A stretch of DNA of 64,000 nucleotides from NCBI RefSeq assembly GCF_002994745.2, contig NC_037093.1, positions 43,132,384 to 43,196,383 of the forward strand. Reading direction: 5' to 3'. Source of the stretch: Rosa chinensis. Taxonomy: Eukaryota > Streptophyta > Magnoliopsida > Rosales > Rosaceae. Positions 23,342 to 34,850 of this stretch are shown in pieces; position 1 is the stretch's first letter; each line of letters starts with the position of its first letter. The notes beneath the pieces were generated by a model. That model worked only from the letters and a program-made list of their open reading frames with translations. It did no database searches and had not been told where the DNA came from. The position numbers and the translations under genes were made by a program.

Positions 23342-24638
23342 CTAAAGTTCGAGAATTCTTCGCACTTCAATTTCGGACTGTGCGGTTTGAGGATCAAGAT
23401 GAGACAGAGTGGGGACAGACCATGACAATTCTTGTCGTTCCTGTTGAACATTTATGTTCTTATCTCCCCCTAACGAAGGGAAGACTGTCTCATCAAAGTG
23501 AAAATCCACAAATCTAGTGGTACAGAGATCGCATATCAAGGGTTCTAAGTAGCGGACAATAGTTGGAGAGTCATATCCAACATAATTGCCTAATCGTCGT
23601 TGAGGACCCATTTTGGTGCACTGTGGCGGCGCAATTGGCGCATAAACTGCACACCCAAAATATGCATAAGTGTGAGACATCAAGCTCATATCCAGTCACC
23701 ATTTGGGATGCAGAAAAGGGTTGAGTGGTAGTGGGCCTCAAGTGAATAAGTACAGCTGCATGCAATATTACATAGCCCCAAGCAGAAATAGGGAGATTGG
23801 TGTGCATAACCAATGCTCTAGCAACCATTTGTAGTCCTTTAATGGTGGCTTTTGCAAAACCATTTTGGGTGTGAACATGAGGAACATGATGTTCAACTTC
23901 AATCCCAATGGACATGCAATAATCAACAAAAAAATTTGATGTAAACTCCCCAGCATTGTCGAGTCTTATAGACTTAATAAGATGATCAGGGTGGTGAGCC
24001 CTTAACTTAATAATTTGTGCTAGGAGTTTAGCAAATGCAGCGTTTCTAGTGGACAAAATCATGACATGTGACCAGCGTGTCGATGCATCAACCAACACCA
24101 TAAAATATCTAAATGGTCCACAAGGTGGTTGAATAGGTCCACAAATATCACATTGGATTCTTTGCAAGAATGGTATATTTTCTTTAGTGTCCTTTGCATA
24201 GGATGGACTCGATCCTAATTTTGCTAAAGAGCAGGCTTTGCAGAACGAATGATGGGTTTTAGAAACAACCAATGATGATTTTGGTTGAGCCATGAAGTCA
24301 CAATGGACTTTAGAAGGAGGAATTGGAGTCAAAGGAGCATAGGTGGCATCAAAGCCACCCTTGGGCCGTAGGGGGACGGCGACGCTGGCCTGGGATGGCC
24401 TGTTTTGTAGGGGGACGGAGCAGTGAGAAGCAGAGGCCCCTTGTTGGTCCAAAATTCGATTTTTACTTCTTTTCGTTTTGAAGAATGGATGTTCGTGTGA
24501 GGTATTTAATATACGGATGATCATATCATGACTTGAATGTCCCAAACGGTCATGCCAAAACCTATATGTGTCGGAATCCCATAAATCATCTCTCATAATA
24601 AGATTGGATTCAATAATTCGAATAGTGGTTGCATACAA
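23342..24638 (-). pseudogene. C1 integrase, broken and catalytically altered
   Basis: The frame from 24638 shows the pre-integrase His motif WHDRLGHSSHDM and the zinc-binding pair CKACSLAKL. The core has CDICGP (first Asp) and LDNAGEF (second Asp). The third acidic residue is missing: the family motif after HTQNG normally has Glu where this copy reads FAKATIKGLQ. The frame then shifts near 23680 and the C-terminal part (GCAVYAPIAPPQCTKMGPQ) continues in another frame to 23342. A proline- and serine-rich insertion (about SQASVAVPLRPKGG) lies between the zinc site halves. Confidence 0.88.
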
Positions 24639-24647
24639 CCCACTGGA

Positions 24648-25013
24648 TCAACATATAAGTTTCTCTAATACTCTTTTATGTCCGTAGTCATTAGAGGTCA
24701 TGCAAAGGAACTCTTGTCCATTCTCACAATGTGTTTCCACATGAAAACCATTGGCTCTTATATCTTTGAAGCTTAATAGGGTTCTGCCAGCCCTAAGAGC
24801 ATCAAGAGCTTCGGTCACATTTATATCTGTGCCATTTGGCAACATAAATTGAGCTGGTCATCTACCATGAATCAATTGAGATGATCCAGCCATTGTAGTC
24901 ACAGAAGATCGAATAGGCGTCATCCATAAGAATAATTGCCTATTTCGAAGGATTGTATGTGTAGTTGCACTATCCACGAGACATTCTATCTCTCCGGGAA
25001 ACATACTGAAAAA
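24648..25013 (-). pseudogene. C1 protease, broken
   Basis: From the ATG at 25013 the reading is MFPGEIECLVDSATTHTIL, a copia protease with active site Asp-Ser-Ala. A TGA near 24860 interrupts it, and the frame resumes at 24845 (MLPNGTDINVTEALDAL). The bases directly upstream read TTATTATTTTTCAG on the element strand, a good 3' splice-site consensus. Confidence 0.82.
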
Positions 25014-25263
25014 TAATAAAGTTCGAAATTAAAATATGTTCCAGACATTGAATAAAATAAATCGAGACTTTATTAATAATAGCCAATGATTACATCAAAG
25101 TTTCTTGACCAAAATCTAATCCAAAAGAAAAATCAAACCGTAGACAAATCGTAGTCACTCAATCCATTCGGTAACTCCAAATTGGTTGTGACTATGTAAG
25201 GTAAGGCGAGATTTTGGTGGAGCATTGCTCTCTTTTAAAACTGTTCTCTCAGTTCAAACCTTT
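25014..25263 (-). other. C1 spacer between gag and protease
   Basis: AT-rich with no coding frame. Together with 48566-48692 it separates the gag stop codon from the protease start, unusual for copia elements, where gag and pol are normally one frame. It ends at 25259-25263 with the target-site copy CCTTT of G1. Confidence 0.65.
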
Positions 25264-25771
25264 TGTTAATGCCGAAAGTCCGGCGGTAGCTGATCTCTTG
25301 TTTAACGCGGGTCCGATGGGCGGACCGCTACTCTGAGGATTTGATGGCCTCCGCTAGCTGTCACACGAGAGACAGGGCGTCAGAGGGAGACCGCGCTGGG
25401 CGGTCTTCACTTCTCCGATGCTAAGTCAGTCAATGCATGTAGGTAGCATAACAATAAATGAGTAGTAATTGCGTAATTAATGAGGAGAGAGGAGAGAACC
25501 TTTTATAGGTGAGGAGAAGGTTGATCTTCTGCTTGTTTTCGATGTGGGACTGATGTGCTTCGATTCCCAGCGTTTGGAGCTTCTGATGCTACCTTGGCGC
25601 AGCGCATGGCGGCACGTCAGCTGTGATCTGGGGGAGATCCCGGGCTCGAGCGGCAGCCCGCCTGGCTGTGTCTCCGCAGGTCACCCCCTTGGTGAGAGTC
25701 GGTACCTCTGGCGGTACAATGAGCGTGGCTCATTATAGCTAATTATGCTTGCAAACGTACATGTAGGTACA
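25264..25771 (-). repeat. 3' LTR of G1
   Basis: TGTTAATGCC to GTAGGTACA on the plus strand, and homologous to the three other G-family LTRs. Followed by AGTCCCCCAAGTCCCC, the polypurine tract on the element strand. Confidence 0.93.
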
Positions 25772-25969
25772 AGTCCCCCAAGTCCCCAGTCAAGGAGGGC
25801 AATCTTGGATGGGGAGTTGATCGACGGTGTGAAGCGTTATCTCCGCTTAGACTTGCAAAAGCATAATTAGCGTCAGTGCGTTGTCAACCATGGATTTACT
25901 GAGCGAACGCTTTATACCCTTTCGGGTGGGCCCCTGCTAGGCCCGCCAGGGAGTCCCCCACTCCCTAGT
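25772..25969 (-). other. G1 polypurine tract and 3' internal end
   Basis: Homologous to G2 36360-36558 in reverse. It contains the purine tract beside the LTR and no gene. It ends with CTAGT (25965-25969), the target-site copy of G2. Confidence 0.85.
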
Positions 25970-26468
25970 TGTACCTATATGTACGTTTACAAGCATAATT
26001 AGCTATAATGAGCCACGCTCATTGTACCGCTAGAGGTACCAACTCTCACCAAGGGGGTGACCTGCGGAGACACGGCCAGGCGGGCTACCGCCTGAGCCCG
26101 GGATTGCCCCCAGATCGCTGCTAACGCGCCGCGCCAAGATAGCATCAGCAGCTCCAGATGTTGGGAATCGAAGCACATCAGTCCCACATCGAAAACAAGA
26201 AGAGGATCAACCTTCTCCTCACCTATAAAAGGTTCTCTCCTCTCTCCTCATTAATTACGCATTTACTACTCATTTATTGTTACGCTGCCTACATGCATGG
26301 ACTGACTTAGGCATCGGAGAAGTGAAGACCGCCCAGCGCGGTCTCCCTCTGACGCCCTGTCTCTTGTGTGACAGCTAGCGGAGGCCATCAAATCTTCAGA
26401 GTAGCGGTCCGCCCATCGGACTCGCGTTAAACGAAAGATCGGCTACCGCCGGACTTTGAGCATTAACA
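25970..26468 (+). repeat. 5' LTR of G2
   Basis: TGTACCTATATG to GAGCATTAACA. The TATA box CCTATAAAAGG lies around 26222-26232 and is the probable promoter. It is 9 bp shorter than the 3' LTR, mainly from a small deletion in the GCGCCGCC stretch near 26130. Confidence 0.93.
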
Positions 26469-26469
26469 T

Positions 26470-26487
26470 TGGCGCCGTCTATGGGAA
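26470..26487 (+). other. G2 primer-binding site
   Basis: TGGCGCCGTCTATGGGAA follows the LTR by one base, the usual gypsy/Tat-type site. The G1 site at 48039-48056 reads TGGTGCCATCTGTGGGAA on its own strand. Confidence 0.85.
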
Positions 26488-26521
26488 CTCTTGAACAAAA
26501 GATCATCCCGCCACAATCACC

Positions 26522-27960
26522 ATGACTAACGGTAGCAGGGGAAACGCTGCAGAACAGGCAGATCAGTCCGCCATACCCCAACCCACCAACCCGGCGGTAG
26601 GCATCAACCGCGCGTTATTCACCACCCCGGTAAACCCCGGCGGTGAGACAAATCCAAGTAGTAGTCGCCCGCCAGGCCAAGACCTCGCCTCTCTATATGA
26701 GCTGGCACTGGCGGATCTTCACAAAGCAAACAGAGAGCGTGAACAAGAACGCAAAGAAAAGGCAGAGGCCTAACAGCAAGTGGCCACGCTTGTGTCACGC
26801 TTTGATGAACTAAAGAGAACGTTGGAGGCAACTACCAACCCGGCGCGAAGCGAGTAGTCACGAAGCACCAGTCACAGTCGACCTGGTACCGGAGCATTGA
26901 TACCAGCACCAGCCGTGCATATGCAGGTCCCGCTGCGCCCACCAGAGCTAGCAGGAATGGGGCCACCCCCTGTGCCCCAGCTAATTTTGCTGGCTGTCAG
27001 ACCGGCGTACTCAAAGACTCCAAAAATGTCACATTACAGCGGTAAGACTGACCCCTTCATACATATGGAAACCTTCAAGAAGGTCACCAACAACAAGGGA
27101 TTCGATGACGCCACCCTGTGCCACTTGTTCAGAGAAACGCTGGACAATGAGGCAATGAATTGGTTCTTCCAGTGCCCACCGGGATCCATTGACTCATTCC
27201 AAGCATTGTCACATGCTTTCCTTTCTCGGTTCATCCTACTGTCCACCGGGCACCACAATACAAGCCAACTGTTCAACGTCAAGCAGGGTACGGAGGAAAC
27301 ACACTGAAGGCATTCGTCACAAGGTGGCGGGCGGCAGCATCTCAGTGTCGTGATCTTGATAAAACAATGGCTTCGGCGGCTTTTAAGCAGGGACTCCTCA
27401 AAGGGCCATTCCTCTATCACCTCAACTACAATCATCCAAATGCAGTATACGACCACCCCAAGACTGAGGCGGTCATTCATGCCCAAGCAGAATTCATCAC
27501 ATATGGAGAAACCCCACCGCCACCAGCAGCATTAGCAAAGTCAACACAACCCTCCTCCAGTCAGCAGGCGACCGCGAACAAAACCTCCAATTCACCGCCA
27601 ACTGATAAGAAGAGGGAATGGCAGTAGGGCCAGTACCAGAACAAACGACAGAAGGACCAACACTACAAGGGAAACCGCCCATCCCACGGGGACAACCGCA
27701 ACAAACATACGGAGTCCTCTCAACGGTATGCAGTATTTACGGTCCTCACAGCCTCGTATGAGGAAATATACAATCAGTGCAAAGATCAGATTCCACCGCC
27801 GTCCCCGGGAAAATACCCAAAAACAGGAAAGCCAAGAAACACCAACAAGTGGTGCAAATACCACGAGGACAGCGGTCACAATACCAACAGCTGCAACGCT
27901 ATCAAAACGGCCATTGAGACCTTGTACCGTGATGGCAAGCTGGAGCAATTCAAGGTGCGC
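26522..27960 (+). pseudogene. G2 Gag, broken
   Basis: The start is at 26522 (MTNGSRGNAAEQADQS). The capsid-like part is clear: KTPKMSHYSGKTDPFIHMET, AMNWFFQCPPGSIDSF, HAFLSRFILLSTGHHNTSQL. The zinc-binding-like tail is WCKYHEDSGHNTNSCNAI. Compared with G1 there are stops at 26771 (CAA to TAA), 26855 and 27625 (CAG to TAG), a frameshift near 27300, and loss of about 84 codons after VPQL. Gag forms the particle and packages RNA; this copy cannot make a full one. Confidence 0.9.
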
Positions 27961-28568
27961 CAACCGCCACCTGTGATTGCCGACATTGAGTCCATGGGCC
28001 GCATCAACACCATCGACGAAGGTGCTCCAATCACCAACATATCTCACAGAGCAAGAAAGCGTTATGCACGGGCTAACCACCCAAAGGAAGTCTGTAACAT
28101 CCGCTATGAAAGATCTGAAAAGTCGGGTTGGGAGCCTATTACCTTCTCAGAGGAGGAGGAACGCGGAGTACATCTGCCCCATGACGATCCTTTCTTGATC
28201 GACGCCATTCTCGGCAAAATGTCAGTGGGAAGAATCCTGGTTGATAGCGGATCCGCTGTCAACGTCATATTCAGTAGTTGTTACAACGACCTTAAGCGGA
28301 ACAGAAAACTACTCCAAGATCATGAACCACTGCTCAGCTTCTCTGGTGATGTCACGCAGGTTCTGACTATATGCGGCTAGTTATCAGTACTAGTCCATGT
28401 ATGGCGGAGATACATACAGAATTTATAATTATCGATTGTTTTAGCTTATATAACGCCTTCATTGGTCGGCCAGCGCTCAACAAACTCAAGTGCATCATCG
28501 CCGGGTACATGCTGCTCATGAAGTTCCCCACACCCAACGGCACAGGCTGCGTCAGGGGAAGTCAGTAG
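27961..28568 (+). pseudogene. G2 protease region, frameshifted
   Basis: The retropepsin motif VGRILVDSGSAVNVIFSS (active site Asp-Ser-Gly) lies near 28225-28280. Relative to G1, seven bases are missing near 28355, which ends the frame at 28380. The second half (TEFIIIDCFSLYNAFIGRPAL, matching the flap and final GRPxL motif) continues in the frame ending at the TAG at 28566-28568. Confidence 0.87.
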
Positions 28569-28662
28569 TTGGCACGCGAATGTTACTCCACTACTATAGC
28601 ACGATCAACCCGTTGCCATGAGATCCTAGCGGTAGGGAGTCTGGTACCGCCACCAAATATCT

Positions 28663-30540
28663 TTGAGGACCCCCAGGGATGACGAAAAGAAGTACGTAAA
28701 GAAGGAGCCGGTCAACCCAGAAACATCATTGAGGGTTGTCAGCATCTCTAACGAGCACCCTGAGCGGACAGTCCGCATCCGCCAAGTCATCTATCCCCAG
28801 TGGATCTCCAACCTAGTTATGGTCAAAAAGCCTAGCGGCAAGTGGCGAATGTGCGTCAACTTCAAAAATCTCAACAAGGCATGCCTGAAAGACAGTTTCT
28901 CACTACCCCGCATTGATCAACTGGTTGATGCAATCGCTGGACACGAGCTCCTCAGCATGATGGATGCTTTCTCCGGCTATAATCAGATCATAATGCATCC
29001 CAACGACCAGGAGTGCACCACCTTCACCACCGACAAAGGCCTGTATTGTTACAATGTGATGCCTTTCGGTCTGAAGAAAGCAAGGGCAACTTATCAGCGA
29101 CTGATGAACGCCATGTTCGCGGAACATCTGGGCAAGATAATCGAGGTCTACGTAGACGACATGCTGGTCAAGAGTATAAAGGTCAACGGACATGTGGCAA
29201 ACCTAAAAATCATAATAACCATCCTCTTGGCCTATGGTATGTGCCTCAACCCAGAAAAATGTTTCTTTGGCGTCACCGCCAGCAAATTTCTGGGGTATAT
29301 TGTCAGTGAACGGGGCATCGAGGCTAGCCTTGACAAGGTGCAAGCCATCCTCGACTTGAAGGACCCAGAATGGAAAGTGCACGTCTAATGCCTGCAGGGC
29401 AAGCTAACCGCCCTGTCCCGATTCATCTCCAGACTGACCGACAGGTGCTCCCCATTTTTCAAAGTCCATAAAACAACCCACAAGAAAGTCATCGATTGGA
29501 ACCTAGAGTTCCAGGCGGCGTTCTAGGGCCTGAAGGAGTACCTGGCGGCAGTTCCACTACTTTTCATTCCTGTGCAAGGCGAGACACTATACATATACCT
29601 AGCGGTATCGCAATCAGTGGTAAGCTGCACCATCGTCCGGCGGGAGAACCAGGACGAACTCCCAGTATTCTATGTCAGCCGAGGCATGAACGGAGCAGAA
29701 ACTAGGTACCCTCCCTTGGAACAACTCGCTCTCGCACTAATCGTTGCCGCCAGACTCCTCTGCCAGTACTTTCAGGCCCACACAATCCATGTGTTAACCA
29801 ATCAACCACTGAGACAAGTAATGCAAAACCCTGAACATTCGGGCCGCCTCAGCAAGTGGGCCATTGAGCTCAGCGAATTTGACATTGATTACAGACCAAG
29901 AACTGCCATGAAGGGCCAGGTGGTGGCAGACTTTATCGCTGAGCTCACCGAGCGTCAACCCGAATCCAAAGTCGGAACACAACCAGGAATGGAGATGGTG
30001 GTATCTGAGGAACAATCTCCCCTGCAGTCAGACTGGAACCTGCATGTGGACGGCTCCTCTTGTCCCAAGGCCAGCGGCGCCGGAATCATCTTAACAGGTC
30101 CTGGGGGCTTGAATGAGGAGTACGCATTGAAATTCAACTTCAAAGCTTCTAACAACATGGCGGAATATGAGGCACTCATTGCCGGCCTACTCCTCGCCAT
30201 TGATTCAGGGGTCGACAGTGTCAACATCTTCAGCGACTCTCAGTTAGTTGTTAACCAAGTCACTGACAGCTTTCAGGCCAAGGACCAGCAGTTGGCAGTA
30301 TACTTGGGGTACGTCAAGACACTGCTCAAAAAATTCATATTTTACACCATCACACAGATCCCCAGGGAAAAGAACGCCAAGGCTGATTCACTAGCAAGAC
30401 TAGCAACAGCCCAACCACACCAAATTCCAGCGGACACAAGGGTAGAGTGTCTGGACAAGCCAAGTATCAACATTGAGGCCAAGATCAAAGCGGCCATCCT
30501 AGCTGGATGGACGAAATTATTAAGTACAAGCGCAACGGGA
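28663..30540 (+). pseudogene. G2 reverse transcriptase and double RNase H, broken
   Basis: RT motifs are WRMCVNFKNLNKACLKDS, MMDAFSGYNQI, VMPFGLKKARATYQRLMN and YVDDMLVKS. Seventy-nine codons are missing before RQVIYPQW compared with G1, removing the N-terminal fingers. Stops lie at 29386-29388 (CAA to TAA) and 29524-29526 (CAG to TAG). The connecting RNase H runs to VVADFIAEL. It is followed by the second, archaeal-type RNase H of Tat elements (WNLHVDGSSCPKASGAG, NMAEYEALIAGLLLAI, SDSQLVVNQVTDSFQAKDQQ). From about 30500 the frame shifts into integrase. Confidence 0.92.
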
Positions 30541-31724
30541 CATTGCCAGAGGACAAGATCAAAGCGGGACAGCTCCAGCGGAGAGCAACCCGCTACAACA
30601 TATAGAGCGGCAAACTTTACCGCCAAGGATTCACTCACCCCAACCTCGGCTGTCTCACCCCAGAGGAGGGAAAGGTCGTGCTGGCAACGATACACGGCGG
30701 GGAATGTGGAAACCACTCGGGCGCTAGATCCTTGGCCAATCGCACAATGCGACAGGGCTACTTCTGGCCTACGCTCTGTGACGACGCCCGGCAGATATCG
30801 AAATCTTGTCACAAATGCCAACAATACGCTAACCTTTCGGATGCCCCAACGGAACCACTGTCGGTCATCATCGGTCTATGGATTCACTCCACATGAGGCT
30901 TGGACTTGATTGGAAAATTCCAAACCGCAAAGGGCCAGTTCAAATACATCATCGTTGCTATCGACTACAACAGCAAATGGATAGAGGCGGAGCCCCTGAC
31001 TGCAATAACTACCGCCAAAGTAATTCACTTCCTCTGGAAGAACATCTACTATCGCTATGGTGTCCAGCATACAATCATCACAGACAACGGCACACAATTC
31101 AATAACAAGGAACTCATCTCTTTCACCACCAACCTGGGCACCAGGATGCGTTTTGCATCAGTCGCTCACCCCCAAACCAACGGCTAGGTCGAAGCGGCAA
31201 ACAAGATAATCAAGAAGCTGTTACAGAAGAAGCTCGATAAGGCCAAGGGTTTGTGGGCGGAGAAACTCCCAGAAGTTCTATGAGCCATCAGAACAACCCC
31301 AACTTCCGCCACTGGTGAAACCCCCTTTTGTATGATGTTCGGAACTGAGGCCGTCCTGCCTATCGAGGTAACTCAACCAACCGCTAGGGTCGAAGGCTAC
31401 TGCCCCGAGACCAACAGCGACGGCGTCAACCTCGACAGGGATCTCCTAGAGGAAAAACGAGACGCAGCCTATTTGCACAATCTCCAAAACAAGCAACGGG
31501 TATCTCGTTTCTACAACGCCAGGGTCAAGGCCCGCAACCTCCAACTGGGGGACTGGGTAATGAAGGAAGTCATACCACCGCCAACAAAACTCCGCCCAAC
31601 TTGGGAAGGTCCATACAAAATTGTAGAAGTCGTTGGCCCAGGCGCCTTCTACTTAATGGACAAGGATGGCATCACAACGACCCACCCTTGGAATACCGAA
31701 CACCTTCGGTATTACTACAAATAG
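30541..31724 (+). pseudogene. G2 integrase, broken
   Basis: Zinc-binding HGGECGNHSG and KSCHKCQQYA, then the core with VAIDYNSKWIEAEPL (Asp), TDNGTQF (Asp) and VEAANK (Glu), then the C-terminal domain LQLGDWVMKEVIPPPTKL and WEGPYKIVEV ending at 31724. Stops relative to G1 are TGA at 30894 (Trp in G1), TAG at 31185 directly before the VEAANK motif (Gln in G1) and TGA at 31281 (Trp in G1). The final part is open from 31332. Confidence 0.92.
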
Positions 31725-32147
31725 TCATACCGCTACCCAAGAGCATCTTGACTTAGCTAAATTTTTGTTCAATATTTAGCTAAGGGAAGCTACCCAACAG
31801 GTACGATCCCGCTTTTGTAAACGCTGTTCAGGCAGCTATCAATGAAACGAGGAATTATTCAAACCATTGTTACCAAGTCTAGCACTAGGGGCAATTGGCA
31901 ATGCCAGTCAGCGGACCACGTCCGCTACATTGTGCACTTGGACCAATTTTAATTCCTTTAATGTTTCATTCGTTGGCAAAAGAAAAACTATCAAAACCTC
32001 TAGCGGTACACACATCATCACAAAAAAAAAAAAACAAATCAAAATAGGAGCCTAGGTTCCGAAATTTCATATATCCCAAAAGAGTCAATTACATCAAATG
32101 CTTATGCCTCAGCGGCTACAAATTTTTTTTTTTCTACTCCCATTTCA
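31725..32147 (+). other. G2 spacer between converging pol and antisense ORF
   Basis: There is no coding region. It has an imperfect inverted repeat, AATGAAAC...GGAATT at 31841-31856 against AATTCCTTTAATGTTTCATT at 31951-31970, also present in G1 (about 42034-42172). An A-rich run lies at 32022-32034. Confidence 0.6.
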
Positions 32148-34850
32148 GGGGTTGGCGGGGTTGGCTCCGCTACCTTCAGCATCTCCACCGGCGGCCTGCG
32201 GCGGATGTGAACGGCTTGTTTGGTTGGACCCTCGGGCTGTAGGACTGGGGGTCTCTATTGTACTATCCGCCCGGGCGTGGGCCGCCAAGAACCCAGCACG
32301 AGACACCTCATACTGAATAGGAGTCCGCTGAGAGTCGCCCTTCGGAAGTCCGCCACTCTCCCCACTACCCGAGCAGGTACCTTGAACCTGACCAGGGGCG
32401 GTGGCAGGGGCGTACTTGTTGTCGGCGGAGCTTCTTTCGCTAGCGGCACGATTGGCATCGACGCCTTCACCCAGTCGATGGCGCCCTTCTGCTGCAGCAT
32501 TTCCACATTAGCTAGAGCATCGGCCTTCGCCGCTTCGGTCAGCGCCTTCTTATATTTCGCCGACTGCTTATATGACTCCACAGCGGCAGCTGTAGCACGG
32601 CTTCCCTCAGCTCCCAGCCGAGCGACTTCACCCCCCGAGCCGTTTAACCTCAGCCTGCCTTGCGGCTGACTCCCGCTAAAGGATCTCAACCTTCTTATCT
32701 TTGGCGGCTACCCGGTCTTGCAGCAGGGACATATCTTGCCCCAATTTGGCAAATTGTTCGTTCCGTTCCAGGTCCCGCTCAATGGCAATAGCCAACTTGC
32801 CACGAGCGTCTACTGCATCACAGTAGGCCTTTGTTAAGCGTCGCTCCACATCAGCCAACCTTTCCTAGGCCTCCCCCAAATCCCTTTCCAGGCCCGCCAC
32901 CTCCTCCCTGAGCTCCCGCTCAACTAGGGGCTGTTTTGACACTGCCAGGAACATCTCATGCAGCCCGACGGAGATGTGCCCAAATGCTGTGCTGAAGGGC
33001 GATTGGTTGACGGCTGTCGACCGTACAATCCCCTCCAGGCCGCCGAACCCCAGCCGCTCGCAGAGGTGATATAGGAACTCCCATTCACCGTCATTCAGGA
33101 ACTCAGCGTAAGCGGCAAATGAGTCCAGGTCGCTCGTGACCGCCGCTTTCGCCACGTCCGCGGGAGCCTCGGGCAGAGCATGCCTTGCCTTCTTCGGCTG
33201 CTTGCGGGCCCCAATAATCTCCACGGCATCCTCCTCTTCCCCGCCAAAGTCCGGTTGACAGCGTTTTCGTTGAAGCACCCGCGTGCTTCCAGCGACGGCA
33301 AGCCTCGAACCCCTCATCGGTGGTTCCAACCCCGCTATAGTGACACCCTCCGCTGGGCGCACTGTTTTCTTCTGCACCCCACGCAGTGTGGCCGGCGCTC
33401 TCTCTTTCCGCAGCGCCGCCTCACTCACCGCACCGGTCCCAGCCTGAACAGCAGGCAGCCCGTCACCGCCAAGATGAGAGTGGTGCGGCATCGACAGCAC
33501 CACGGGAACCTCGGACGGGCTCAGCGCCAGCGTCTCTGGGTCCACCACCGTCTTCTGTGGCTCCAGCTCGGAAGCGTACATGGCCTCCAAGAAGTTGTCG
33601 ATCTCAGCATGGTCCATGGCTTTCGCAAAGGCGTCACGGCTCGCTTTGTTCCCCGGTGGAGTTTCTACAAAAACAACAAAACGGTCAGCATGGAACAATC
33701 TCTTTAAAGGTGTGGCATGGCAGAGAGTGCTTACCAACGGCACGAGTCAGTTGTTGATCCACCAACAACTCCCAGCCCGAAAGGAGATGAAAGTCTAGCA
33801 AGTTGCGATTCCGCCAGCAACCTCTGATGCGTGCCACGCGGCACTCTTCTTCACGAGTCAAGTTGTACCGCAACCCCGCTGCACAAAAAAGGTTATTATC
33901 AGCACAAAAAAGGCTTAAAAAAAAAAAAAAACCCGTCAGTCATGTTCGGTGGAGACCGACAAACAACCTCGGATAGGCTGAAACTCCTACTTAATCCTAA
34001 ACGTCGGCTCCCCCTCGTTGGACCCCGCCTGGTATTCCCACCCCGTCGTGGCAACACAGAAGGTCCCCCGCCAATACGACATTGAATCCCTCAGGTTCTC
34101 AATCAGCTTGGGCGCTCCTTGGCGACGACTGAGGTTTACTTGCCCTCTACAACCCTGGTGCTTCACATACACCAGTTCGTAGAAGTGTAGTACCTCCGCC
34201 ACGGTCGGTCCTTCGCAACCGGGCAACCACCACAACGAGTTCAGCACCAGCATCAACCGCCACATGTTGGGGCAGACCTGCCCAAAGGCAATGCCAAACT
34301 CGCACACCAAGATTTGAAGATTGGGCACCAACGGGAATGTCACTCCCTGGTGGAATATCGCCTCGTGCACGGTGGCAAACCCCGCTGGAAGAATCGAGGC
34401 CTTCTCCTCCACTGTTGGCGGGCGTAACTTCACCACGCTGGGCAACCAAAACACCCGCTTCAGCCGGTTGACGGCAACAACAGTCATCCTACCGCCCTCC
34501 TCGTCGACCGGAGTGCCGTCCTGGAGGACCCACGCCGACTTGGCATCCTCCCCCGCTACATCTCCCCCGTCAGCAGAGCCACTGGCGGCACTATTGCTTG
34601 CTAACCGCTCATCGTGCATATTTTGGGCAACGGCAGCCTCCCCAGCCCCAGAACTTTCTGGACGCGGATCACGACCCATAGCTACATCCCAGGGTATGGT
34701 TTGTAGCGGCTCAACCTCCAGCGGTTCTGGCAGTGAGGTTCCTGCACGGGCAGACGAATGCAACGAGTCAATAAAAATTCTGTCCGCCGCGCCGATTGAC
34801 ACTTCAGATCCGGAATCCTCACTGCTTGAAATCTCTATGACGTCGGCCAT
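32148..34850 (-). pseudogene. G2 antisense extra ORF (gypsy-type transposon domain), intron-bearing, broken
   Basis: On the strand opposite to pol. The first exon starts at 34850 (MADVIEISSSEDSGSEVS) and is open to about 33985. It contains the helical plant-retroelement domain I associate with PF04195-like proteins (FHQGVTFPLVPNLQILVCEF, QVCPNMWRLMLVLNSLW, GPTVAEVLHFYELVYVK). Splice-like junctions follow as in G1, then exon 2 (RYNLTREEECRVARIRGC) and exon 3 (ETPPGNKASRDAFAKAMD), with a coiled-coil C-terminus rich in Ala/Glu/Lys. A TAG ends exon 1 early after FRIK, and the third exon is broken near 32865 and 32675. The function is unknown. Confidence 0.8.

Noticed and set aside
27034..28080. 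Long minus-strand frames opposite G2 gag
   Set aside because: They are shadows of gag. The same shadows occur opposite G1 gag, and no start context or domain supports them.
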